The translations under genes and the position numbers were made by a program. Source: Plenodomus lindquistii (Eukaryota > Ascomycota > Dothideomycetes > Pleosporales > Leptosphaeriaceae). From it: a stretch of 64,000 nt of DNA. The first letter of the stretch is position 1; each line of letters begins with the position of its first letter. The notes beneath the pieces are model-generated. The model had not been told where the DNA came from, did not search any database, and saw only the letters and a program-made list of their open reading frames with translations. This document shows, in pieces, positions 32,384 through 42,504 of this stretch. The DNA lies in NCBI GenBank assembly GCA_025504975.1, contig JANUWI010000001.1, positions 1,736,001-1,800,000 of the forward strand, read 5' to 3'.

Positions 32384-34922
32384 TGTGTATGCGACCAGCT
32401 TCGTAAAAGCTCAATTGGACCAGGTCGATGGACGGACTGAAGCTCCAGGAACGGCAGCAAGCTTATTTGAATGCCCAGCTGCTGGGTTGCATCGATCCTG
32501 GCAGCGCGTTACCTGCGGGGTCATGCTGTACGCCGGCTGGTACCTGGTGGTCAGGTTCGTCCGTTGGCCTATCCCACCAACAATGGCATCATACAGACCC
32601 TGCTTCGTGGTCACTGCTATACCCCAAACGTCAGAAGATGAGCACTACTCGCAATGTCTCCTGCCTTTTGGGGAATGGAGCGGTGAGCGGGCAAACAAGC
32701 TCGACCTCGGTGGGTTGCCAAAAAGCGTGTTTCTGCCTCGTCCTATCGCCATTTGCTCCACAATATAGGTCTACTTGGCGGAACGGCCCTGGTGTGCTCA
32801 CGTGAGAGAGCAGCAAGCTCTCTTGGAGTGTTGGCTAAGCAGCGCCGGGTTTTCCAAGCGTCTGTCGGTGGCGGGTAAAACGGCGCAGCCCGAAGAGGCA
32901 GGTCGTTAAAATCACAACATTCCCGCACATTTCTGTGCCACCGCGGCTTACCTCTAGCGCATCTTAGCTAACAATACAACCCAACGCTTCGTACTCTGTC
33001 ATCGCATATGCATTGCCAGATGTGAGATTATCGGCTATGCGGAATTTCTAGGCCTTCTTCAAAGCCGGCCTCTTCTCTTCGGCAGCAGATAGCGTACTTC
33101 CCAAAAGGACAGGCGCCCGAAATGCTCATTCTCCGGTCAAACGTCTACATGAACACCTGCCTCGCAAGGTCTAGGTGGTCACAGCGTATCAATGAGGCTT
33201 GTCGCTCTCGCCGGTGGAGTTGCCGATGATGACGGTGGACCAACAACAATCAATACATATTGCTGCACGAATGAGCCGTTCGCCAAGCTCGTATCGACCA
33301 GAGATCTGTTCCGGCGCCTGATAAGGGGAGATGCCCTGGCATGAGTTCCAGGGATCGGGTTGGGTCCATACAGGTCTTATAGTCCTTCTGGAAGTCTGTC
33401 GGATGGCGGCTCATAGTACCCATGCATGTACTTGGAGCGGCCACCAGAGCTCGCCATGTTACGCGAACGTCTGGGGCAGAACACAGCGAAACATGTGCTC
33501 ATCATGGCCCTTGAAGCATCCCGATGTTCTATTCCGATCAGGCGTGAACACAAATCCAGATGCTTACTGTGGCTGATTTAAACATGCTCGCAGGACCTGA
33601 TGAGGCTTGCACCGTTGCATGACTCGTAATTAGCACCGAGGGCGCGTTACGACCTCCCCGTCCTTGTTCCTTGCACAGCGAGCTCGTCGCTTGCATGGTG
33701 TTTTACATCTGTCGCTTTGTTCTGGCCTCGCATACAGTATCAATGAGTCTCCGTCGTGTACCGCCAGAGTTTTGACGTGATTGTAAAGAGCCATCTCGGT
33801 CCTAGAGCTTCGTTTCACCGGTACAGGACCGCATCGGTGGTTCTACATATGAACCGCGGCGGTCTCCAATTCATATCGGCCCTTCATCATTTAGATTTCT
33901 GTCTCTCAAACCGCCTTTTCATCCTCTTACATGCTATTGTAGTTCGCTTTCAAGGCTCGGTAGGGCACTCGACTTTATTAGCAATCGTGTGGTGACGCGA
34001 TTTGTGACGGGTCTGGGTGTGCTCATGTCAAACTTTGCGACTCCAACAGTGTTTACTCCACGTGATAGCACCTTAAATCATTCCCCTGTATTGCTTCATC
34101 GATAAAATACTGGAGTTCTCCGAGGTCGAAGAGTCATGCAATCTTGGAAAGGACGCTGGCCATGTACCTTTACTTGGCATAGGCTTACAACTCTGTATTA
34201 AGCATCGCCACTTTGGCCTAATGCTAGCAAGACATTGATAGGATCGCTCGTGGGTCGTCATATTATGAAGACAAGCCTGCCAAGAAGCATGCTAGATACC
34301 AGCTCGATGGTCTTGTTGGAAGCAGCAGGAGCAGTACCACCACGGTGAGCTACAACACGAGACGATCTTCCCATCAGCCTCCATCTTCGTTGTAGATCCC
34401 ATCAGCTTTTGTCCCCCTGAAGTTGAACCATAGGTATTGGAGCCTGTCCTTGGGGTTCTACTTAGGTATCCGCGAAACTGTTGTCAAGTAAGTGAGGTCT
34501 AGATGACAAGACAAGAAAACAACTTGCAGGATGATATGTGTTGGCCTAGTTTCACAGGCTAAGCAAATCGTCCGCGTTGTTCGATCATTGCTCCGGTCTA
34601 TATACAAAAACCATCAAGTAATCTTTTCGCAAGAAAATATAATACATTTTGTGGCCCTGACATGCCATTAGAGCTGTCAAGGCGCACGCCTTATTCCTAC
34701 AAGTAATGTACAATTCATATATACAGCATATAGAAGGAGTGGAATAACACCAGATTTGCCAGGGCGTTCAGGAAGAGAAAGACCAGCTGTGACTTTGATC
34801 ATGGCGGCATCCTTTATTCCCTAGGGCTCGCAAAGGAGAACATGACCTCAGCAGATAGACGTATCGTTCCCCAGCAAAATTTTTCGTATGTTTGATCACG
34901 CGGGGACGACAGACCCAGCCGG
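32384..34922. other. Intergenic region
   Basis: 2.5 kb with no recognised gene. The left end is the promoter side of the dipeptidyl-peptidase gene and the right end the 3' flank of the F-box-like gene, including an A/T-rich patch around 34.60-34.74 kb that fits a 3' UTR. No tRNA-like or transposon-like structure was found. Confidence 0.5.
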
Positions 34923-36146
34923 CTATAGTCCATCAGGGCCTGTTATGATGCCCCAACACCACGTACAAGTTGCTTGTGCGCGCTGATGAGCGCAACCACA
35001 CTTGCTGCCGTCTTTGTGAGCCATCATTGCCATGAGCCTTTCTTCCGCCTGATAGCAGCGTAAGCACACCCATGGGTCGAGATAGCGGCCTTTGAGCGTG
35101 CAATGGCAAGTAGTGGTTAGAGCATCTCCATCTGCCTCAGTGATGAGACAAGTCTTACAAAACCACTGTCGCCGCTGTAGCGCAACATTGTGCAAGGCCC
35201 GAAGTACTGGCGATGGACTAGAAACGTTCGACGCTGCTGATGCCGCTAATGAGTTCAGGCCGAGATCAAGGTTCAAGATCTGTTCTACATCTTCGGGCGT
35301 GCCGTACTCGGGATCGTGGAAAGGAACATCGATGAAGCCCAGATCATGGTACGGGCCACATTCGTTTCTTGATGGCTCCTGCCATGACGGTCCGTCAGGA
35401 TCCAAGTGACGCGGACTCAGAATGGGTACCTCCCAAGCATCTAGCATAACGAAACCGCTGAAATTGGGAAGCTCGTCGTCTTCACAAGGTTTCTCGTAGA
35501 CGCTCTGATATACGCAATGAATGCGACACTCATCGCAAGTATTGACTTTGCATCTCGAACATGGCCGAGTTTCGATGCCCCGACCAGGGGACATGGAGGC
35601 GCATCGAAGATACTGATTATATTGCGAAGGATCAAAGAGCTGGTGTCGTTCTTGTCGAATACGAATGCCTCGGCCAGGACATGACATCCTTCCCAAGAGG
35701 TTTTGAAGGCTCTGTGGTCGTGGCGCTAGGGCTCGGTAAAAGTCTTTTGATAAAAGCGCCAATGCTAGAAGGTCTTCTGGACTGAGATTCAATACGATGC
35801 CAAGGAGAAGGCCGTACTGTTGCACGACGCGGAGGAGCGGACAAATGTTTGATCTGGTGGAATATGAGTCTAATATTGTCTTCTTGAAAGCCCTGTCAAT
35901 GTCTGAGCTCGACGACCTCTTGCGTTTCGTCATAGGGCCCGAGTTCGCGTATTGGCTGGTATCATACTTGTCGCAGGAGGATTTTGTAGAGATGTCAGAT
36001 CCAGTGCGGCAATCATGTTGACGAGGATATCGTGGTTCATTAGCAATGTCCATATCTAGCGCAAGTAAGCACTGGAAGTAGTTGTGTGTATACGAGCAAG
36101 TGCGATTGGTATTTTCGTCAGGACCATTCTTGGATGTCGCAGCCAC
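34923..36146 (-). CDS. F-box-like, cysteine-rich hypothetical protein
   Basis: Single open frame of 407 aa; the real start could also be the in-frame ATG at 36056 (MDIANEPRYP). After a disordered N-terminus, GIVLNLSPEDLLALALLSKDFYRAL near 115-140 looks like a degenerate F-box. Next comes a cysteine pair-rich segment, CSRCKVNTCDECRIHC, and a second at the C-terminus (CKTCLITEADGD, CHCTLKGRYLDPWVCLRC, CGCAHQRAQATCTWCW), both suited to binding zinc. Fungal proteins of this layout are common and mostly uncharacterised; an SCF substrate adaptor role is inferred from the F-box-like part only. Confidence 0.72.
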   Translation of the reverse strand: MAATSKNGPDENTNRTCSYTHNYFQCLLALDMDIANEPRYPRQHDCRTGSDISTKSSCDKYDTSQYANSGPMTKRKRSSSSDIDRAFKKTILDSYSTRSNICPLLRVVQQYGLLLGIVLNLSPEDLLALALLSKDFYRALAPRPQSLQNLLGRMSCPGRGIRIRQERHQLFDPSQYNQYLRCASMSPGRGIETRPCSRCKVNTCDECRIHCVYQSVYEKPCEDDELPNFSGFVMLDAWEVPILSPRHLDPDGPSWQEPSRNECGPYHDLGFIDVPFHDPEYGTPEDVEQILNLDLGLNSLAASAASNVSSPSPVLRALHNVALQRRQWFCKTCLITEADGDALTTTCHCTLKGRYLDPWVCLRCYQAEERLMAMMAHKDGSKCGCAHQRAQATCTWCWGIITGPDGL

Positions 36147-37031
36147 GATCTCGCACTACAAACAACGACAACATCCTGGACTTTCCAAGGATACAACAAT
36201 TTCGGAGTCCAGACCGTCTAGTGTGTATGATCTTGGCCATGACATATGGAATGAGCAGGTCGCCGGATCGTGTAACATGGCTGCCGCGTGGTGAGAATGC
36301 GCTTGAACGTACTGTGGTTTATGAGATCGAATTCGCGCGCACAGGCTTTCCCAACGTTTACGGCAGCGCCTAGCATGCTATACAGCCCAGTAGTAAATCC
36401 ATCGTGTTTTCGAAGAAATTCGGTTGTTTGTGTGAGAAAGTATCGGGCCTTCTTGGAACAGCAGATGCCTGTCTGTCTGGTCCAGAGCGGGTGTTGATGT
36501 TATCGAAGCCTTCACTCAGTGAACGCGGGGTGAACGAGAGGCGGAAATCTCGTCGTTGTCTTGTTGTTCAGCTTGAATACATTTTGTGAATCCTGTGGCC
36601 GAAAATTGCGCCGGGAAGATGCGGGGAGCGATCCCGATGACGTCCGATGGCTTTTTGGAGGAAGCCACGCTTACATAAGGATGCCTCGGCTTCACTCTCC
36701 TTTCACCCATCCCAGCCTTCTCCTTTCTGCACACTTGCACGCACCTCAAGTCGGTGTGTCGGCGACGTATGATGTGCCTCTCACAGTTGCATGCATAGCG
36801 CGCGAACTACGCTCCTCCTACTCATATTGTCACGATAGTCACGACACTCATACAACACCTGCTGGCACCAAGCTTGCAACAGAAGAATCCGATACTGACA
36901 TTGGTGCATATGTTGGTATTATCAGTCTCGTTGTATCAAAGTCCCTATTGCATGCACCACCACCGCATATAGTACTACAAGCGATTTCCCCTTAACTCCA
37001 GACGAGACAGTCAAGCCTACACGTGATCCTT
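36147..37031. other. Intergenic region
   Basis: 885 bp between the F-box-like gene start and the 3' end of the small secreted protein gene. Nothing is recognised beyond promoter and 3' flank. Confidence 0.5.
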
Positions 37032-37253
37032 CTACTTCTTGTCCGGAATGTCATAACAGCACCCGACATCCAGCACATTGTAAAACGGGCAGTCTCGCTG
37101 CACGTAGAAGCCTCCTTTCTTGTAGCAAGTGTCTTGGGTGGTGCAGACACCTGATGGAATCGACCGTCCGCACGGCGCCGGATAGGGATCTTTGGTGGCG
37201 GGCGCAGCGAGTGCGATGGAAGTGATGGAAATGAGGACGACGAGAAGTTTCAT
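37032..37253 (-). CDS. Small secreted cysteine-rich protein
   Basis: A 73-aa open frame from the ATG at 37253; the open frame extends upstream, but this ATG begins a textbook signal peptide, MKLLVVLISITSIALA. The mature part (~55 residues) has six cysteines at 28, 37, 43, 54, 65 and 66, giving the pattern C-X8-C-X5-C-X10-C-X10-CC, compatible with three disulphides. It is rich in Pro, Gly and Tyr, with charged Lys/Asp residues at its end (IPDKK). A TATA-like CATATAAG lies about 160 bp upstream. Size, secretion and cysteine content fit candidate effectors or small antimicrobial-type proteins of plant-associated fungi, but I recognise no named family and infer no activity. Confidence 0.78.
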   Translation of the reverse strand: MKLLVVLISITSIALAAPATKDPYPAPCGRSIPSGVCTTQDTCYKKGGFYVQRDCPFYNVLDVGCCYDIPDKK

Positions 37254-37893
37254 GTTGAAGGCCCGTTGAAGATATAGAGATGAGTAGCTTGGGGTAGTGT
37301 GTTGAGAACAGTGATGGGATGCTACTCCTGCGGGAGATTGGAGAGATGCAATGGCTTGCAAAATGGTGTAATATGTTGTGACACTACCTTCACAGGCGAC
37401 GGTCCAGTTACTTATATGCACACATTCCTTCTCCTAAAGCGTTACTTACGTCGCGATCTCTTCTCGTGTACGATGCTGGTCGCTCTCGTGCACTCTAAAC
37501 ATAGCTCATATCATCAAGGCAGGTTATGATCGTGCATCGCATTCACGTCTACAACGCCATCGTCATAAGGTAGTGCCGGGCATTGGCTGTGACGAATTCA
37601 TCGTTCAGTCCTCATTTGCAAGTGGGTAGAATGGCTTTGATCCAAGAAGTTCATCTGAATATATTGTGTGGGGCTCCTTAGCGAGTTGCTTAATCTATAT
37701 TCCCAAGAGAATTTGGTTGGCAGAATGGTTATCGTAAGTCAACAGCTCGCTAACCATTCTACCAGATTAAGCAAACTCGTACCTTCATCCAGCGCGTCGA
37801 TTGTGGGCTGTGATGACGTCGGGTGCCTGCTTTCTTGCGACGGATCCAAGATCATGTGCAGTAAAGACAACTCTCGCATTCGATTGCATGGAT
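37254..37893. other. Promoter of small secreted gene and 3' flank of ALDH gene
   Basis: 640 bp. It contains a minus-strand TATA-like element at about 37411-37418. No other feature is recognised. Confidence 0.5.
37411..37418 (-). promoter_or_regulatory. TATA-like element upstream of the small secreted gene
   Basis: CATATAAG on the minus strand, about 160 bp before the start codon. Position is plausible for a promoter with a ~100-nt leader. Confidence 0.4.
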
Positions 37894-39508
37894 CTAGCCG
37901 TACCTGACCTCACCAGCACCCTCCCGGAACCAGTCATCGCTAGCGAGACCCTCTTCCGCTGTAGCGAAGTTGATGATTGTACTCTTCGTAGTGGTGTATG
38001 CATGGTATGCATCAATGCCGTTCTCGCTTCCAACACCTGAGCTCTTGATGCCACCCCACGGTGAGCTGGGATCATTGCGATGGTGCGTGTTTACCCAGCA
38101 GATACCGCTCTCTATGCTCTCTGTAACTCTGAAAGCCTGCGAAAGATCCTGCGTCCAGATCGCTGCGCCAAGGCCGAACTCGCTGTCGTTGGCCAAATTT
38201 AATGCTTCTTCCTCGGTGTTGAACCCAACGACAACTATGACTGGCCCAAATGCCTCCTCCTTCCATATCCGCGTGTCGACAATTTTCTTGGAGGCGCTGT
38301 CCATGAGTATTGTAGGAGGGTAGAAGTAACCCTTGGAAAACTCTGTGCTGTCAAGAGTTGACAATCCGCTCATCCTTTGGCCGCCTGTCATAACTGTTAC
38401 GCCTGAGTCTATGGCGTCTTTGACCAACACTGAGACGTTGTTGAGCTGCTTCTCTGAGATCAACGGACCCATCATAGAATCTGCGTTCTTCGGCGAGCCC
38501 ATGCGTTTCTCGATACTCTTTGCTTTGACCTTCAACTTCTCGACCACCTGATCGAGGATGGAGTTATGTACAATGATACGAGTCGCGGCGACGCATGTCT
38601 GCCCGCTTGCGATGAAGCTGCCAAAGACAATGCCATTGACGGCCAGATCAAGGTGGGCCTGCTCGAATACGATAAGCGGTGCCTTTCCACCTAGCTCAGC
38701 CGTGTAGTGAGCAAGATTCCTACCAGCGATGGCACCAATGGCCCGTCCAGCTGGCGTACCTCCTGTGACATCGACCTTCTTGATGAGTGGGTGTTCCACG
38801 AGCGCCTTACCAGTAGTCATTCCGTCACCAGGGAGTACGTTGAAGACACCATCCGGTAAACCAGCCTCCTTCATCAACTTCCCAAGCTCGATGCTCGTCA
38901 AAGGAGTCAACTCGCTGGGCTTCAAGACAATCGAGTTGCCACCAGCTAGTGCGGGAGCAATCTTTTTGACGGCGATTAACATAGGATGATTGAACGGTGT
39001 TATCTGCGCAACAACACCAAGAGGTTTGCGGTCAACCCAGTTGTGCAACTTGCCAACGGTAGGCAGTACAGATCGTTCTTCGGTCCTGATGAGCGCAGCA
39101 TAGTACTTGAACCACTTTACTAACGTAGGCACTTGCGCATTCATCTCGCGGATGGCTCTTCCAGTCTGCCGAACTTCCAGTTCGATAAGTCGCGGCAAGT
39201 TCTTGGTCAGGAGTTCAGCAATGCGGTCCAACGTGTCGGCGCGAACATGGCGCGGTGCTCTTGACCAGACCCCGGATTTGAACACATCGTATGCTTTTTT
39301 GACGGTCACATCCACGTCTTGAGATGATGCAGCATGGCAGGACGCAAAGATCTCGCCAGTTGCGGGATCTTCAACTTGTAATCTGAAGATGTGTTAGCAA
39401 TTGCGGTTTGTCACGGGTGAGGGGCTCGCTGACTGACAACTCTGCGTTTCCTTTGGTTTCCTCCCCTCCAACCCACATCAAGAATGTCTCTTTGCTTTCA
39501 GTTGACAT
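37894..39508 (-). CDS. NAD(P)-dependent aldehyde dehydrogenase
   Basis: Two exons on the minus strand, 39438-39508 and 37894-39382 (519 aa), joined over a GTCAGT...TCAG intron so that NAEL runs into LQVEDPATGE. ALDH landmarks: ITPFNHPMLIAVKKIAPAL and GNSIVLKPSELTPLTS (cofactor binding), AELGGKAPLIVF with the general-base Glu, and FIASGQTCVAATR with the catalytic Cys. EEAFGPVIVVVGF and SPWGGIKSSGVGSENG complete the domain. It oxidises aldehydes to acids; the substrate class cannot be fixed by eye, and betaine-aldehyde, aminoaldehyde and aromatic-aldehyde enzymes all look similar. No targeting peptide is seen. The STAND-N/ankyrin gene ends 335 bp upstream in the same orientation. Confidence 0.93.
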
Positions 39509-39843
39509 CGTGTTAAGTCTGTTGATGATGGAGAGTTGTGTCAAGATGGGAAGTTAGCAATCGAAATTGAAGTCAACTACCATGGACGCGGAGGTGGCCG
39601 ATGAGTGGATCACGATAACGCTGGTGGCTTGGCGGAAGCTACCGTGTATGCGTCAGTCAGACTTTGGTAAATTCACTTGAATGCATGGCGGAGACCAAGT
39701 TAAGATGCCCGGCGCTAATCGGCACGTAGTGCAATTGGGTATCTGTACTGTCTAATATCGTTACTCCGTCCCTCGCTTGCACCTGCAACAAGTCGGTCTC
39801 ATCACCGCCTCGCCTTAACAATTGGAGACAATCCTTTTCATGA
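39509..39843. other. ALDH promoter region
   Basis: 335 bp between the ALDH start and the stop of the ankyrin gene. No specific motif is supported. Confidence 0.45.
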
Positions 39844-41687
39844 TCAAGTCAACCCCAATACACTTTTTCCTTTCGAATTTCCCCTCATGTTATCTCGATC
39901 CCCTCCTTGGATATCATCAGCTCCATGTGCGAGTAAAAGCTCGATTAACAAGCTCCTCTCTTTGCCTTCCAGAATAGGTGCCTTCAATGTCGATTGTAAT
40001 GGAGTTCGACCATCTCTATCCTCGTAGTTCACATCTGCGCCCATCTCCACAAGATACCGCGCTACTGGGTAAGACCCAGGTGTCTTCACCGCAAGATGTA
40101 GCGGGGTCTCGCCATTGCTATTGGGCACATCGATGGAATGACCCAACAGAACCAGATACTGCACTGTACCCAGCTGTCGCCCTGATACTGCAGCATGCAT
40201 GGCGGAAAAATACGGTGTCGATGAAGGTTGCTTGCGCGTAATGTCGGCACCAAATTCGATGAGCTTTTTCAAGATTTCGGATGACATCTCATATGCCACC
40301 CGGAGGAAGAAATAACCGAACTCGGGATGCGATGCCATGGGATTTGCGCCTTCCCATAGGACTCGTTCGACCTCTGCGGCATTTGCCTCCGAGGGAATGT
40401 TGGCCAAGATGCGATCAAATCCAGAGCGCTGATCCGTCTCAAGATCTTTTCGGTTGTCCTTGGCTACGGCAATCTTGTCTGATACGAGTCGCTTGTGGAA
40501 GATCGAAACATTTGAGCTGGTCATCGTTGATGTGTTCTTCGTTGATTCATTGAGTGATGCATCTTTTGGTACTCCTCCCAGGTACATGCTAGCTTTGCCT
40601 GAAAGGTCGCTGCACCAACTTCGCGATTTTCTGATTCGCGATTCGGGAGGAACTAGTGTGGGACTGGATGGGGCGCCATCATCTGTGTAGAACGTTCCAC
40701 GCGAGGGAGCTACATCACTCCGTGATAATGGTCGCAAGCGTGACAAGCCCCCTGCGACCCTTCGAATTGCCGAGTGCCTGGGTGGCTCCTCGTCTTCGAA
40801 GGAAGGAACGTTAGCGAGCCATGTGCTGACTCCTCTGCCTCCAGACGGGCCTGCTGGGGTTTCTGATGGGGGGCTCTTGCGCCCGCTCCGACGTACATCG
40901 CCTAGCACGGGCTCAAGTGAATCTGGGCGTGGAATTGCTGTTCGCCTTGTCGATGATGATGTAACAGGCGGTGGCTGCTTCGAGCTTACAGTGATACATG
41001 AGCGAAGCAATCGAATCGCCTTCAATAGTGATGGAAGTCTATCTCGTGCAGTTTGGTTGACATAAATCTCTTCCGAATCTGTCCTCCTAAGCAGGTCGTC
41101 ATTCGCCATGATCAAAGCGTCGACATGGGACTTGATAAGTGAATCGAGCGTCCCTTGCTGGTTGTATCTAGCGGGATCAGTCTACATGTAACAGGCGAAA
41201 ACAACGTGGGTATCCAACTTACAATGCGACATAGTCGATGGCAAGTTCAAGGACGACCTTAGACGCATCCAGATCATGCCGCAAGTTGACCAAAAGACCA
41301 TCTTTGAGCGACTGCCAGTCACTCTGGGGTGCACTACCACAAGACAGCTTCAGGAATGCCTTATGAAGGCGTTCACTCGTGTTGTCGCATGAGTCGAGGA
41401 TTTGCGTCAATGCATCGATAAGTGGGGCAGGCAAGCTTATTCCGGTTTTGGAAAAGTCGTCTTGTGAGATGCCAAGACCAGTCTTGAGGACGAGGAGGTC
41501 ATTGTTGATGGCGTTCAGGTCGTGTCGTGATTCACGGACTTTCCGCGCAAAGCTGCTGATATCTGGGATAACCTTTGATAGTAATCAGTATTGCACGTGT
41601 AGATCTGCTAGAGCTGCGGGCAATCACCTGACCAATTGATGTGCTTACTGCAGCGCATCGAGCAGCAATGGTGCTGGGGCGTGGCAT
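39844..41687 (-). CDS. STAND-type N-terminal domain plus ankyrin repeats
   Basis: Three exons on the minus strand: 41628-41687, 41223-41572, 39844-41167 (577 aa). The first ~150 residues (STIAARCAAVSTSIGQ, DISSFARKVRESRHDLNAINN, then a long helical stretch) match the fungal STAND/Helo-like N-terminal domain usually placed before NACHT or NB-ARC NTPases. A Ser/Pro/Arg-rich linker follows. The C-terminal ~200 residues hold ankyrin repeats (MHAAVSGRQLGTVQYLVLLG, NGETPLHLAVKTPGSYPVA, DGRTPLQSTLKA). There is no P-loop. STAND proteins act in fungal non-self recognition and programmed cell death; a role as a partner or decoy without NTPase is an inference. Confidence 0.8.
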
Positions 41688-42504
41688 CTGTCACGAAGAC
41701 CGGAAGATGTCATCGACTCAGACGCGCAACGAGTGTGGCGATATTGAAACGATTTGTCGATACAATGAACATTAAGGAAAGATGAAGAGGGGCGCCTGCA
41801 GCCTGCAACGGCACCCGTTATTATGGGGATGCAGTGCCGACCCCTATGCTGCTGCGAATCGTCTGTGACATTGGCAGTCATGGGTCCCAGGCCACTGTTG
41901 TTGCGCCCGTGGCGTCGGAGCAAGCGAACACGGAAGAGGCATTGTCTGAGCACTTGATCGACGAATCTCCACCGCACACAAACTGCGAAGATGCTGGGAA
42001 AATCAACATGTAGTCTGAATAGACACTGGATGGTACGATGTCCAAGCCGCGATCTCGGACGCGCGTGGAGTGAGGTTTTCCCGTCTGTAAGCCACCAACC
42101 CTTAAATTGCAGCCGCTGTCTATGGCTAGCGTGAAACGAGCTGCGTAGCTGTTGTGAGTTAGACAGGCGGAGGCATTGCCGGAAAACTCAATTGTGGAAA
42201 TGGCACACGCCCAGCTAAGATCAGTCAGCCCGGATGCAAAAGGTGGTCCGTGGAGCCTTTTCGATATTCTTGGGGCGTCTATGTACAAAGCAGTCCGACA
42301 ACTCGATGCCCGCTATATCGTAAGGCCATGCGCCTTGCACGACAAGGTGTTGCATGCCTGTGCAGCCTCTCAGGAACAGAGACAACCAGCTTCGTACATT
42401 ACCATCATGTCCTTGATTTGCTGTGTGGAAATCGCTAGCTGGCTGACTCAAAAGGTACAAGCTTTGGTTATATAATCGAAATCCCGAACACACTGTCAGA
42501 TCGC
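41688..42504. other. Intergenic region
   Basis: 817 bp between the ankyrin gene start and the 3' end of aguA. A 136-codon minus-strand frame has no recognisable content. Confidence 0.5.
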
